Shown here in pieces: positions 20,942 through 30,128 of a stretch of DNA of 64,000 nt. The notes beneath the pieces were generated by a model. That model was not told the origin of the DNA. It saw only the letters and a program-made list of their open reading frames with translations, and did no database searches. A program made the translations under genes and the position numbers. How positions within the stretch are numbered: position 1 is the first letter of the stretch; the number at the start of each line of letters is the position of its first letter. Source of the stretch: Erythrobacter sp. NAP1 (GTDB taxonomy: Bacteria; Pseudomonadota; Alphaproteobacteria; Sphingomonadales; Sphingomonadaceae). The stretch spans positions 1,488,001 through 1,552,000 of the forward strand of contig NZ_CH672390.1 of NCBI RefSeq assembly GCF_000152865.1, given 5' to 3'.

Positions 20942-22360
20942 ATGGCTGACCACCCCTACGATTACGATTGCCTTGTTATTGGCGCTGGCCCCGGCGGCTA
21001 TGTCGCCGCCATTCGCGCAGCGCAGCTTGGCCTCAAGACCGCCTGCATCGAGTCGCGCGAAACGCTGGGTGGCACCTGCCTCAACGTGGGCTGCATTCCG
21101 TCGAAGGCGTTGCTGCACGCATCGGAGCTTTTCGAAGAGGCCGAAGGCGGTCACTTCGCGACCTGGGGTATCGACGCCAAGGCGACATTCGATCTCTCCA
21201 AGATGATGGCGGAAAAGACCAGCGCGGTCGGCGATCTCACCAAGGGGATCGAATTCCTGTTCAAGAAGAACAAGGTCACCTGGCTCAAGGGCCACGGCGC
21301 GTTCGAAGATGCGCACACGGTCAAGGTCGGCGATGAAACCATCACCGCCAAAGACATCGTGATCGCAACCGGTTCTTCGGTCACCCCGCTTCCTGGCGTC
21401 GAAGTCGACAATGAGGCAAAGCGCATCGTCGATTCGACCGGCGCTCTCGAACTCGAAGAAGTGCCAGAGCACCTCGTCGTTATCGGCGGCGGCGTGATCG
21501 GTCTTGAGCTTGGCAGCGTTTGGCGCCGCCTTGGCGCGAAGGTCACGGTGGTCGAATTCCTGCCACAGATCCTCCCCGGCATGGACGAGGAAGTGCGCAA
21601 GGAAGCGAACAAGATCTTCAAGAAGCAGGGCATGGAAATGATGCTCGGCCACAAGGTCACCGGCGCCGAGGTCAAGGGCAAGAAAGTCACGCTCACGATC
21701 GAGAAAGCCGAAGGCGGCGATGAGCAAAAGCTCGAAGCCAGCCACGTGCTCGTATCGATTGGCCGCCGCCCGAACACCGATGGCCTCGCGCTCGAAAAGG
21801 CAGGGCTTCAGGTCAACAATCGCGGCCAGATCGAGATCGATCACGCATTCCGCACCGGCGTCGAAGGCGTTTGGGCCATCGGCGATGTGGTCCCCGGCCC
21901 GATGCTCGCGCACAAGGCCGAGGATGAAGGCGTCGCGGTGGCAGAGAACATCGCAGGCCAGACCGGCATCGTGAACCACGATGTGATCCCGAACGTGGTT
22001 TACACCACCCCCGAAATCGCTGGCGTTGGCCTCACGCAGGAACAGGCGATCAAGAAGGCGGGCGGCGACAAGAAGGCGATCAAGGTCGGCAAGTTCCCAA
22101 TGATGGCGAACAGCCGCGCAAAGGCAAACCGCGACACCGATGGCTTCGTCAAGGTGATTGCGGACGCTAAGACCGACCGTGTTCTAGGCGTGTGGATGAT
22201 CAACACGCTGGCGGGGACGATGATTGCGCAGGCGGCACAGGCGATGGAATTCGGAGCGACGAGCGAAGACATCGCTTACACCTGCCACGCTCACCCCACT
22301 CACGCCGAAGCCTTCAAGGAAGCGGCGATGGCGGTTCAGGGCAAGCCGATCCACATGTAA
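20942..22360 (+). CDS. lpdA: dihydrolipoamide dehydrogenase (E3)
   Basis: A 472-residue flavoprotein that reoxidises the dihydrolipoyl arm of E2 with NAD. The FAD-binding motif is VIGAGPGGYVAA (12-23). The redox disulfide is Cys46-Cys51 in GGTCLNVGCIPSK. The NAD-binding motif is VIGGGVIGLELGSVWRRLG near 180, and the catalytic base lies in the C-terminal HAHPTHAEAFKEA. It is the last component of the 2-oxoglutarate dehydrogenase set encoded here and may also serve other lipoyl complexes. Its stop overlaps the next start (TAATG). Confidence 0.97.
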   Translation: MADHPYDYDCLVIGAGPGGYVAAIRAAQLGLKTACIESRETLGGTCLNVGCIPSKALLHASELFEEAEGGHFATWGIDAKATFDLSKMMAEKTSAVGDLTKGIEFLFKKNKVTWLKGHGAFEDAHTVKVGDETITAKDIVIATGSSVTPLPGVEVDNEAKRIVDSTGALELEEVPEHLVVIGGGVIGLELGSVWRRLGAKVTVVEFLPQILPGMDEEVRKEANKIFKKQGMEMMLGHKVTGAEVKGKKVTLTIEKAEGGDEQKLEASHVLVSIGRRPNTDGLALEKAGLQVNNRGQIEIDHAFRTGVEGVWAIGDVVPGPMLAHKAEDEGVAVAENIAGQTGIVNHDVIPNVVYTTPEIAGVGLTQEQAIKKAGGDKKAIKVGKFPMMANSRAKANRDTDGFVKVIADAKTDRVLGVWMINTLAGTMIAQAAQAMEFGATSEDIAYTCHAHPTHAEAFKEAAMAVQGKPIHM

Positions 22361-23196
22361 TGAGCAAGACCGCGCCGCCTTGGTTGAAGAGCCAAGGCGG
22401 CGCTGCTCTTGCGCTGCTCGCGCCCGCGCTTGGGGGTCTGGCGTATCTCGCGTTTTCGGGCGCACCTTTCAGTTACCTTCTGGTCAATGCGGGCGCGCTA
22501 GTTCTCGCGTTGGGCGCGTTGATTTTTGTGCGCCTGCCGCAGCCCGCCGCCCCTACCCGAGGCGTGGCCGTATCATTGCTTGCAGTGCTCGCCCTGCCCC
22601 TCGTCACCGGGCCCTCGCTCGATGGGGTGTCGCGCTGGTTGCCACTCGGACCGCTCACGCTTCACGCCGGATTCTTGGCGGTCCCGCTTTTCGTGCGCCT
22701 CGTGGCGCACGATGCGCTAATCAGACCTTGGGTAACGCTGACGGCGATCCTTATCGCCTTTGCCCATCCCGACACTGGAACGGCGCTCGCTTTGACCTTC
22801 GCTGCGATCAGCGTCGCTTTCGCAGCGCGCGACAGGTGGACGGCGGTCGTCGCAGCGCTTGGCATCTTCGCGGCCATCGGAGCGAACTTTGCAGGTGACT
22901 TGCCCCCGCAGCCCTTTGTCGAAGGTATCCTCACAGATCTCTGGCCGAGCCAGCCACTCGCGAGCGCGGCTCTCGCGGCGACCTTGCTCGCCAGCATGGT
23001 GCTCGTCCTGAAGGCAACCGATTGGCCGCGAACCGAGCGCTTTGCCCTTGCCGGAGCGCTCGCAGGTTTCACGCTCGCGGCGCTCCTTGCCAATTACCCG
23101 TACCCACTCATAGGCTACGGCGCGGCGAGCATTCTGGGCTGGGGCCTCGCGCTCGCACGACGGCCGGCAAATGCCAGCAAAGGGACGCAGTCATGA
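22360..23196 (+). CDS. polytopic membrane protein with SEDS (FtsW/RodA)-like motifs
   Basis: A 278-residue protein of about eight to nine hydrophobic segments. Two stretches recall the SEDS glycosyltransferases FtsW and RodA: GVSRWLPLGPLTLHAGFLAVP resembles their GxxRWxxLGxxxxQPSE block, and AHPDTGTALALTF resembles the conserved QPDxGTA segment. The protein is about 100 residues shorter than FtsW, so it would be a divergent or reduced member. Start and stop overlap lpdA (TAATG) and the following gene (ATGA). No partner transpeptidase gene is nearby. The SEDS link is an inference from motif similarity. Confidence 0.6.
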   Translation: MSKTAPPWLKSQGGAALALLAPALGGLAYLAFSGAPFSYLLVNAGALVLALGALIFVRLPQPAAPTRGVAVSLLAVLALPLVTGPSLDGVSRWLPLGPLTLHAGFLAVPLFVRLVAHDALIRPWVTLTAILIAFAHPDTGTALALTFAAISVAFAARDRWTAVVAALGIFAAIGANFAGDLPPQPFVEGILTDLWPSQPLASAALAATLLASMVLVLKATDWPRTERFALAGALAGFTLAALLANYPYPLIGYGAASILGWGLALARRPANASKGTQS

Positions 23197-24170
23197 GCGA
23201 GACAGTCGCAATCATCGGCGCAGGCCAGATCGGTTACGCCGCAGCCTACAACTTTGCGTTCCACGGCTGGGACGTGCGCATCCACTCGCGCACACGTCCC
23301 GCCTGGGAGCTAGGCGAGAATGAGAGATTCGTTCCTTACACCGCTGGCGAAGCCCCTACACCTCACGCCGACGTGGTGCTCGACACCATCGCTTTCGATG
23401 AGGGTGACGTCGCCCGCTACGACCCCGATGCGGTCGGCAGGCTGATCGCGATCTCCTCGGCGAGCGTCTATTGCGATGACGAAGGCCGAACGCTCGATGA
23501 GGCCGCCACCAACGGCTTTCCCAAATTCGACGGCCCTGTCACGGAAAAGCAATCCACCGTCGCGCCCGGGCCGGACACCTATTCGACCCGCAAGGTTCGC
23601 ATGGAGAACAAGGCGCTCGACCTGTTCGGGAAGCGAGCGACGATCCTGCGGCCCTGCGCGTTGTTCGGCAAATACAGCCGCCACCCGCGCGAGTGGTGGT
23701 TCGTCAAACGGTTCCTCGGCGGGCGCACGCGCATCCCGCTGGCATTTGGCGGGCGAAGCCAGTTCAGCACGACCAGTTCGTTCTGTCTCGGATCAAACGC
23801 ACAAAAGATGGCTGCCGACGGCGCGGGCGGTGTCTTCAACATGGCGGATGATCCCGCACGAACGGTCGCCGAGATCGGCAAGGTGCTTGCCGATTGGCTC
23901 GGTTACCAAGTCGAATTTCACCTGATGGACGGGCCTCCCCAAGGCAGCGTAGGCCGCACGCCTTGGTCGGTGCCTGAACCTTTTGTCGTCTCGAACGCCA
24001 AGGCCGACAAGGCGGGCTTTTTCTGCGTGGCATCCGAGCTCTTGAGCAGCGCGCAATGGCTCATCGATCTGAACCCCGCCGACTGGCGCAAGGCATTCCC
24101 TCAGCTCGCCGCTTATCCGTGGGACATGTTCGAATATGACGCCGAAGACCGATTTTTCGCATCGCTCTGA
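23193..24170 (+). CDS. NAD-dependent epimerase/dehydratase-like SDR protein
   Basis: A 325-residue extended short-chain dehydrogenase/reductase. The Rossmann motif IIGAGQIGYAAA (7-18) begins the cofactor domain. The catalytic pair Tyr130 and Lys134 sits in YSTRK, and SSASVY near 88-93 supplies the active-site Ser. The substrate domain is not diagnostic; sugar-nucleotide epimerases and reductases share it. The gene overlaps the preceding membrane protein by four bases and closes the co-directional cluster that began with mdh. Substrate unknown. Confidence 0.8.
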   Translation: MSETVAIIGAGQIGYAAAYNFAFHGWDVRIHSRTRPAWELGENERFVPYTAGEAPTPHADVVLDTIAFDEGDVARYDPDAVGRLIAISSASVYCDDEGRTLDEAATNGFPKFDGPVTEKQSTVAPGPDTYSTRKVRMENKALDLFGKRATILRPCALFGKYSRHPREWWFVKRFLGGRTRIPLAFGGRSQFSTTSSFCLGSNAQKMAADGAGGVFNMADDPARTVAEIGKVLADWLGYQVEFHLMDGPPQGSVGRTPWSVPEPFVVSNAKADKAGFFCVASELLSSAQWLIDLNPADWRKAFPQLAAYPWDMFEYDAEDRFFASL

Positions 24171-24211
24171 AGGGCTTGCCTCATATCCCGACTTGCACAG
24201 CGCGCGAGTGT

Positions 24212-24233
24212 GTGTATTGCTTACCTAATACAC
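24212..24233. promoter_or_regulatory. dyad operator upstream of a serine hydrolase
   Basis: GTGTATT-N8-AATACAC is a perfect 7-bp inverted repeat beginning 39 bases before the start codon. It overlaps a possible -10 element (TATTGC after TTGCAC with a 16-base spacer). The form resembles operators of GntR/YtrA-type repressors; no such regulator is in the window. Confidence 0.5.
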
Positions 24234-24250
24234 GCTCGGGAGGAAATCAC

Positions 24251-25615
24251 ATGCTCATCACGCGCCGCTTCGCGCTCGCCCTTTCCCCATTGGCCATCGC
24301 TTTCGCAGTGCCAGCCGCCGCGCAGGATACCGAGCGCATGGTCGAGATCGCCTCGGCAGAGGCGGAATCAGGCGCATTTATGGGAGCGGTGATCGTTGCG
24401 AATGACGATACGGTGTTGCTCGAACGCGCATGGGGATCGGCCAATCTCGAATGGGATATCGCCAACACTCCTGACACGAAGTTCCGCATCGGTTCGGTGA
24501 CCAAGCAGTTCACCTCGGTTGCGATCATGAAGCTGGCAGAGCAAGGGCTGATCGACCTCGACGCGCCGATTTCGACCTATCTCGAAGGCACGCCGGAGAG
24601 CTGGAGCGCGATCACCGTGCGCAACCTGATGCGTCATACGGCGGGCCTGCCCAACGTCACCTCGCTCGACGGGTTCGGCGATCTCAGCCGCCTTGAAACC
24701 TCGCAGGATGACCTGATCGCCTTCTTCCGCGACCTGCCGCTCGAATTCGAGCCGGGCAGCAAGTGGTCCTACTCGAATTCGGGCTATGTCCTCCTTTCGC
24801 GTATCGTCGAACAGGTCAGCGAGCAGGACATCGCTACCTACTTTGATGAGCAGTTCTTCACGCCGCTCGGCATGGAAAACAGCGGGTTTGACGTGAGCGC
24901 CGAAATCCTGCCCAAGCGCGCGGCGGGCTATTCGCCGGGCGGCGAAGGCCGGGTGAATGCGGGATATGTCTTTATGGGCATCCCCACCGGCGCGGGCGCG
25001 ATGTATTCGACTGTGAGCGACCTGCACCGCTGGAACAAGGCGCTGTATTCCGGCGAAATCCTGTCGCCCGAAAGCGTTGCCGAGTTTGTCGAGCCCGCCC
25101 CGCATGATGCGATCGGCGAAGCGAAATATGCGCACGGGGTCGTCGTCAGCGACAGCGAAAACGGCCAATACATCTGGCACGGCGGCGGCATTCAGGGGTT
25201 CAACGCCTGGCTAGGCTATGACCGCGCGAAGAGTACAACGGTGGCCGTCCTCGCCAACCTCAATGGCGGATCGGCCGAAAACATTGGACGCCAGCTCATG
25301 ACATTGGCGCAGGGCGGCGAAATCCCGACGACGGCTGACCGCGTTGCGGTTGAGGTCCCGGCGGAGGCGCTGGCCGAATATGAGGGCGTCTATGCCCTCG
25401 CCCCGACCTTCAAGATCACCACTTTCGTCGAGGGCGGAAAGCTGATGGCGCAGGCGACCGGGCAAGGCGCCAACGAGATCTTCCGCGAGGAAGGCGACAC
25501 GTTCTTCCTCAAGGTCGTCGATGCGCAGGTCCGCTTCAACCGCGATGACAGCGGCACCATCACCGGCCTCACCCTGTTCCAGGGCGGGCGCGAAATGCCC
25601 GCGACCAAGGAATAA
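24251..25615 (+). CDS. exported serine hydrolase, beta-lactamase (class C/PBP) family
   Basis: A 454-residue protein with a signal peptide ending VPAAAQ. The penicillin-recognition fold motifs are present: Ser82-Val-Thr-Lys85 in IGSVTKQF, Tyr174-Ser-Asn176 in WSYSNSGY, and HGGG in IWHGGGIQGF. The C-terminal 100 residues form a separate lipocalin-like or DUF3471-type domain (EGVYALAPTFKITTF onward). Members are esterases or D-amino peptidases as often as true beta-lactamases. A GGGAGGA ribosome-binding site precedes the ATG; an upstream in-frame start lacks one and runs through the operator. Confidence 0.85.
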   Translation: MLITRRFALALSPLAIAFAVPAAAQDTERMVEIASAEAESGAFMGAVIVANDDTVLLERAWGSANLEWDIANTPDTKFRIGSVTKQFTSVAIMKLAEQGLIDLDAPISTYLEGTPESWSAITVRNLMRHTAGLPNVTSLDGFGDLSRLETSQDDLIAFFRDLPLEFEPGSKWSYSNSGYVLLSRIVEQVSEQDIATYFDEQFFTPLGMENSGFDVSAEILPKRAAGYSPGGEGRVNAGYVFMGIPTGAGAMYSTVSDLHRWNKALYSGEILSPESVAEFVEPAPHDAIGEAKYAHGVVVSDSENGQYIWHGGGIQGFNAWLGYDRAKSTTVAVLANLNGGSAENIGRQLMTLAQGGEIPTTADRVAVEVPAEALAEYEGVYALAPTFKITTFVEGGKLMAQATGQGANEIFREEGDTFFLKVVDAQVRFNRDDSGTITGLTLFQGGREMPATKE

Positions 25616-25682
25616 GCGAGCGAGCAAAGTTGCCCCGCGCACTTTGCTGGATTAACCCTCTGCGCCGAGGGGAACACTGACG

Positions 25683-27041
25683 ATGGCTTATCCGCAACTG
25701 ACCGACAAACCCGGCGCGCTCGAAACCGCAGCGGCGATCCGGGCAGGCGAGATGAGCGTCTCCGAAGCGGTCGATGCCGCGATCACGCGGATCGAGCATC
25801 TCGATGCCGAGATCGACGCGCTGGCCGTTCCTGATTTCGAGCGTGCGCACGAAGCGGCGTTGGCTCTCGACAAGGCCGGCCCACGAGAGGACCAGCCGCT
25901 GTTCGGCGTGCCGATGACGGTCAAGGAAAGCTTTGACGTAGAGGGCCTGCAAAGCTGCTGGGGGCACAAACGCCTGACCGATTATATCGCTCCGCGCGAC
26001 AGCGAGCTCGTGCGGCGGCTCAAGGCGGCGGGCGCGGTGATCCTTGGTAAGACCAATGTGCCGATTGACCTCACCGACTGGCAAAGCTTCAACCCGGTTT
26101 ATGGCCGCACGAACAATCCGCACGACACCACACGCTCGCCCGGCGGATCATCGGGCGGCAGCGCGGCTGCGGTGGCGAGCGGAATGGTGGCGTGCGAATT
26201 CGGGACCGACATCGGCGGCTCTGTCCGCGTGCCAGCGCATTTCTGCGGCGTTTACGGGCACAAGCCGAGCTGGGGTCTGATCTCGAAGCGCGGCCACGAC
26301 CACCCGCAAATGGCGCGGCGAAAGGGCTTTGTCGCGGCCCATGATGGCGCGCTGTCTGTCGCCGGTCCATTGGCCCGCAATGCAGAAGACCTCGCCGCGC
26401 TGACTGCAATCGCCGGACAATACGCGCTCACCCGCTCCGGCAAACCGCTCAAGCAGTGCCGAGTGCTTGCAATCACCGAATATCCCGGCGCACCGGTCGA
26501 TGCCTCGGTTACGGAGCCGATCGAGAACGCGATCGAGGCGCTTCTGGCAGCTGGCATCACCATCGACCGCGCAAGTACGCTAATCCCCGATCTCGAAGCG
26601 CAGCAGGGCCATTACATGCGGATGCTCAACACCGCGATGGCGCGCGGCGCGCCTGCGCCAAGCGGCAAGCGCGCGACAGCAACCGACTGGTTCGACCTGC
26701 TCGACGCGCAGGCGGCCAACATTGCCGAATGGGAAACCCTGTTCGACACCTACGACTTCGTCCTCGCCCCGCCCGCGCCTGTGCTGGCGGTCCCGCACAA
26801 TGAAGAGCGCGTGTTCGATTCGACGATCCGAGTGAACGGACAGGACATTCCGGGCGCAAGCGGGCTTGCCTGGGCGGGCATTGCGACCTTTCCCAATCTG
26901 CCCTCCACCATCGTGCCTGTGGGAAGCGGGATGTACGAAGGCACTGAACTTCCTTGCGGAATGCAGGTCATGGGGCAGTTCATGTCCGATCTCGACTGCA
27001 TTGATGCGGCTGGCGAGATCGGGAAAATCTTGCACAGCTGA
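25683..27041 (+). CDS. amidase (amidase-signature family)
   Basis: A 452-residue enzyme of the amidase-signature family, which hydrolyses carboxylic amides. The catalytic triad is Lys81 in MTVKESFD, cis-Ser156 in SPGGSSGGSAAA, and nucleophile Ser180 in GTDIGGSVRVPA. The flanking YGHKPSWGL is typical. Spacing matches functional members. It has no signal peptide and lies 67 bases after the serine hydrolase. GatA is unlikely because the gatB/gatC context is missing and the C-terminal part differs. Natural substrate unknown. Confidence 0.88.
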   Translation: MAYPQLTDKPGALETAAAIRAGEMSVSEAVDAAITRIEHLDAEIDALAVPDFERAHEAALALDKAGPREDQPLFGVPMTVKESFDVEGLQSCWGHKRLTDYIAPRDSELVRRLKAAGAVILGKTNVPIDLTDWQSFNPVYGRTNNPHDTTRSPGGSSGGSAAAVASGMVACEFGTDIGGSVRVPAHFCGVYGHKPSWGLISKRGHDHPQMARRKGFVAAHDGALSVAGPLARNAEDLAALTAIAGQYALTRSGKPLKQCRVLAITEYPGAPVDASVTEPIENAIEALLAAGITIDRASTLIPDLEAQQGHYMRMLNTAMARGAPAPSGKRATATDWFDLLDAQAANIAEWETLFDTYDFVLAPPAPVLAVPHNEERVFDSTIRVNGQDIPGASGLAWAGIATFPNLPSTIVPVGSGMYEGTELPCGMQVMGQFMSDLDCIDAAGEIGKILHS

Positions 27042-27067
27042 TACAGCTTCGCCAAGGGCGCGAGACT

Positions 27068-27778
27068 ATGGCGAAAACATCGATCATGCGCCGCCTTGCG
27101 AAGTGGCATATCTGGCTCGGTTGGCTGGTCGGCGTTCCTATCGTGATGTGGACCGCGACGGGTCTGTTCATGGTCGCCAAACCGATTGAGGAAGTGCGCG
27201 GCGAACACTTGCGTATCGAAAGCAAGGACGCCGCTTTGCCACCGGGCAATCCTGCCCCGATAGCTTTTCAGCTTACCGGCACACCGCCTGTTCGATCGTT
27301 CGAGACGCGCATGGAATCGGGCCGGGCGATTACCCGCGTCACCTATATGGATGGTCGCATAGAGCGCTTTGATGCAGTTAGCGGAGACGCGCTTGACCCG
27401 CTTGGCGAAGCCGAAGCGCGCGAACTGGTGGCATCGCAAATTGTGGGCGGCGACATGGTAGCCAGCGTAACGGCGTTCGACGCCGAGAATGTGCCCTTCG
27501 ATTTCCGCCGTCCCTTGCCCGTCTGGCAAGTCGCTCTCGAGGACGGCACGCATGTCTATGTCGGACGCGACACGGGCCGGATCGAGGCGGTGCGCACGCG
27601 TTGGTGGCGCTGGTTCGATTTCATGTGGGGGCTGCACATCATGGACCTCTCCGAGCGCGAGGATACGAGCCACCCGATCCTGATCGCCTTTGCCGCGCTC
27701 TCTCTGACAGGAGCGATCTTCGGCTGCATCCTGATGTTCCGCCGCCGCAAGGCCCGCGCTAAGACCGTCAGCGCATGA
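27068..27778 (+). CDS. PepSY-type membrane protein
   Basis: A 236-residue protein with an N-terminal membrane helix (WHIWLGWLVGVPIVMWTATG) and a second helix near the C terminus (LIAFAALSLTGAIFGCILMF). Between them lie about 150 periplasmic residues with two PepSY-like repeats (ARELVASQIVGGDMVASV; WQVALEDGTHVYVGRDTGRI). Such proteins resemble PiuB/PepSY-associated reductases involved in iron-siderophore handling, though this one is short. It overlaps the next gene by four bases (ATGA), suggesting coupling. Confidence 0.78.
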   Translation: MAKTSIMRRLAKWHIWLGWLVGVPIVMWTATGLFMVAKPIEEVRGEHLRIESKDAALPPGNPAPIAFQLTGTPPVRSFETRMESGRAITRVTYMDGRIERFDAVSGDALDPLGEAEARELVASQIVGGDMVASVTAFDAENVPFDFRRPLPVWQVALEDGTHVYVGRDTGRIEAVRTRWWRWFDFMWGLHIMDLSEREDTSHPILIAFAALSLTGAIFGCILMFRRRKARAKTVSA

Positions 27779-28470
27779 ACGAGACCGTCCTCACCCCGAT
27801 CCTCGACCTGCTCGACATCGCAGGCATTGCGATCTTTGCTCTGTCGGGCGCGCTGGTGGCTGCGCGCGAGCGGCAGACCTTCGTCACCATGGCATTCTTC
27901 GCGCTGGTGACAGGTGTTGGCGGGGGAACCGTGCGCGATCTGCTGATCGACGCGCCCGTTTTCTGGATGACCGATCCGTGGGTCGCGGTCGTATGCTTGG
28001 GCACCGCGCTGATCGCGTGGTTTACGCCGATGCGTTTGTGGGAGGGCAAGCTGCTCGACTATGCCGATGCGCTCGGCCTTGCAGCTTACGCCGTGCTCGG
28101 CGCGGCGAAGGCGATGGCTTACGGTATCCCGCCCGTCCCAGCCTCGCTGATGGGGATCATTACGGGATGCGTTGGCGGGATCATCCGCGACGTGGTCGCC
28201 GGACGTCCTTCGATCATCATGCAGCCAGAGCTATACGTCACTGCCGCCGCACTTAGCGCGACGCTGACCGTTGGCGGAGCGATTGCGGCGGTACTGATCG
28301 GTGTGCCGACCCAGTGGGCCTGGGCACTGGCATTCGTCGCAGGTTTTGTCCTGCGCGCGGCTGCCATCCATTTCGAACTGGGGCTGCCAAGCTACGGACG
28401 CTCTACCCCCAAAGAAGAAGGGGCGGACCCAAGACCCGCCCCATCATCGAAAGATCACTCTTCGGGATAA
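27775..28470 (+). CDS. TRIC-type cation channel (UPF0126/YicG family)
   Basis: A 231-residue membrane protein with seven hydrophobic segments arranged as two repeats. Each repeat carries the family glycine-rich Arg-Asp motif: TGVGGGTVRDLLID and TGCVGGIIRDVVAG. Bacterial TRIC proteins form monovalent cation channels. The C-terminal 30 residues are hydrophilic. The last 16 bases overlap the convergent exported-protein gene. It is translationally coupled to the PepSY protein upstream. Confidence 0.88.
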   Translation: MNETVLTPILDLLDIAGIAIFALSGALVAARERQTFVTMAFFALVTGVGGGTVRDLLIDAPVFWMTDPWVAVVCLGTALIAWFTPMRLWEGKLLDYADALGLAAYAVLGAAKAMAYGIPPVPASLMGIITGCVGGIIRDVVAGRPSIIMQPELYVTAAALSATLTVGGAIAAVLIGVPTQWAWALAFVAGFVLRAAAIHFELGLPSYGRSTPKEEGADPRPAPSSKDHSSG

Positions 28471-29321
28471 CCCTCTTCGCCGGGAAGCGGGCCTCCGGGA
28501 TAGGCCGGCTGCGCATCGTTTGCGCTCGCGGCATTGAGTGGCTGAGCGTTTGTCTCGGCCCCTTCGGCGAAAGCCAGCGTGGTTGTCTGCGTGGGCGTCT
28601 GCTCGCCCGTCTGCGCACGCGCTTCACGATAGCGGTCGTCGGACCACTGGCCCGCCGCGGGCTGAACGGTTTCGCCGCTCTCAAAGTTCACGCCGCTAAA
28701 ATCCGAGTAGTCGACGCCTGACACGCGGCCATTGTTATCGATGCGGCAGTTGAAGCCAGCGCCGTTGAACAAGGTCCCGCTGACAACCCAGCCGCTTGGC
28801 GTGCGGCTCGCATTGTTGACGGCATCGACGCGCACGTCGCGTTCGATCTCGTCGAGGCAGATGGAGACGGCATTGTCGAGGCCCGAGCCAGACGAGGCGC
28901 GCGGGTTCGAGCGGCGATCATCATAGCGGCGGTCGTCGCGGTCGCGCACGCGGTCACGTTCTACGATCACGACATCGCGGTCACGGCGGCGGTTGTTGCT
29001 GGCCGCGCTTGCAATGGCAGCGATCCCGCCGAGGACGAGCACGCCTGCAAGCACATCGCCCCCGCGAATGCCGCGCCGACCACGCCAACCGCGACGCCAG
29101 CCCCGGCGATAGCGGCGATATTCGAGCGGCTCTGCGCCCGGGGCATACCAGTCGCCGCTCATCGCGTCGGTTTCGGAAAAGACGAGGCCGAAGGCGCTAC
29201 CGTTTGCCTCGGTCGAGGCGAGCGGCATTTCGGCTGCGTATGCGGGTGAAGCGGCCATCGAAACGGCTGCGACCATGCCGGTCAGCGCGCCAATGCGAAA
29301 AGCCTTCGTGTTTTGAGCCAT
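28455..29321 (-). CDS. exported Arg/Asp-rich protein with glycine-zipper-like helix
   Basis: A 288-residue protein with a signal peptide (IGALTGMVAAVSMAASPAYAA). An Arg-rich stretch (RRYRRGWRRGWRGRRG) follows, then a hydrophobic Gly/Ala helix (GGDVLAGVLVLGGIAAIASAA) and an RDRDDRRYDDRR segment. A C-terminal globular domain has two Cys residues (SICLDEI and FNCRID). The start is set by a GGAGGGAG ribosome-binding site. It shares its middle architecture with the next minus-strand gene, so the two are probably paralogues. Function unknown; an envelope-associated role is inferred. Confidence 0.75.
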   Translation of the reverse strand: MAQNTKAFRIGALTGMVAAVSMAASPAYAAEMPLASTEANGSAFGLVFSETDAMSGDWYAPGAEPLEYRRYRRGWRRGWRGRRGIRGGDVLAGVLVLGGIAAIASAASNNRRRDRDVVIVERDRVRDRDDRRYDDRRSNPRASSGSGLDNAVSICLDEIERDVRVDAVNNASRTPSGWVVSGTLFNGAGFNCRIDNNGRVSGVDYSDFSGVNFESGETVQPAAGQWSDDRYREARAQTGEQTPTQTTTLAFAEGAETNAQPLNAASANDAQPAYPGGPLPGEEGYPEE

Positions 29322-29469
29322 GGAAGCTCCCTCCTGTTTGTTGTCACCAATGGTGCAGGCGAGCGGCCACCAATCGCTCATAAGTAGACCATAGTTAGGC
29401 GGCCCAGGCTTGCGCAAGCCTGAACCGCCTTGGTGGTCACTGCCCCGTCCGAGCAGTGTTGGTTATGAG

Positions 29470-30021
29470 TTAGCGAAGCCCGGCGATGCCGCGGAAGCGG
29501 ACTTCCGGACGCACGCCGCGTTCGACGTAGCAAGTGAAGCGGCCACGATCGAAGCCCTGGTTGCCGTAGCCATAGCCGCGACCACGCAGGCCTTCGACTT
29601 CCATCCGGCCACGGATGCGCCAGCCAAAGCGGGTGCGATCGACGTCGCGGATCTGGGTTACGTCAGCGAAGCGGTAGCCACCGAAACGGCGGGCCTGACG
29701 CTCTGCGGTGCGAACACAGCGCTCGATAGCGCGTTGACCACCACCGCGGCCACGATGGCCTACGCGGTCGTTATAGCCACGGAAGCGCCGGTCGTTGTAT
29801 CGATTGTCACGGTAACGCCGGTCGCGGTCGCCATCGAAGGCACCTGCCAGCGCGGCGATGCCGCCGATGACCACGGCCCCTGCAATCACGTCGCCGGCAC
29901 TGATCCCACGATCGCGGTGGCGATCACTTGCAGCAGCGGGAGTTGCGGACGCCAGGGCCATCGCGCCAGCCGCGACAGTCCCGAGCGCGCCCTTGGTGAT
30001 GGTCTTGGTAAGATCAGTCAT
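29470..30021 (-). CDS. exported Arg/Gly-rich protein, paralogue of its neighbour
   Basis: A 183-residue protein with a signal peptide (GALGTVAAGAMALASATPAAA). A hydrophobic helix (AGDVIAGAVVIGGIAALAGAF) follows, then a DRDRRYRDNRYNDRR segment and an Arg-rich C-terminal domain with two Cys residues. The helix and the adjacent Arg/Asp repeat parallel those of the gene just downstream, indicating tandem duplication and divergence. The N-terminal region is very basic, so the mature protein may bind anionic envelope polymers. No named family assigned. Confidence 0.75.
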   Translation of the reverse strand: MTDLTKTITKGALGTVAAGAMALASATPAAASDRHRDRGISAGDVIAGAVVIGGIAALAGAFDGDRDRRYRDNRYNDRRFRGYNDRVGHRGRGGGQRAIERCVRTAERQARRFGGYRFADVTQIRDVDRTRFGWRIRGRMEVEGLRGRGYGYGNQGFDRGRFTCYVERGVRPEVRFRGIAGLR

Positions 30022-30128
30022 GTGGGTTCATCCTCGGGTTTACAGCGACGGAGGAATTTCCGTTCACCGTGAGAGCCTTCTAGATGAACAAAACTGAGGT
30101 GATTCTGAGCGGGGCTTACAGTTGATGT

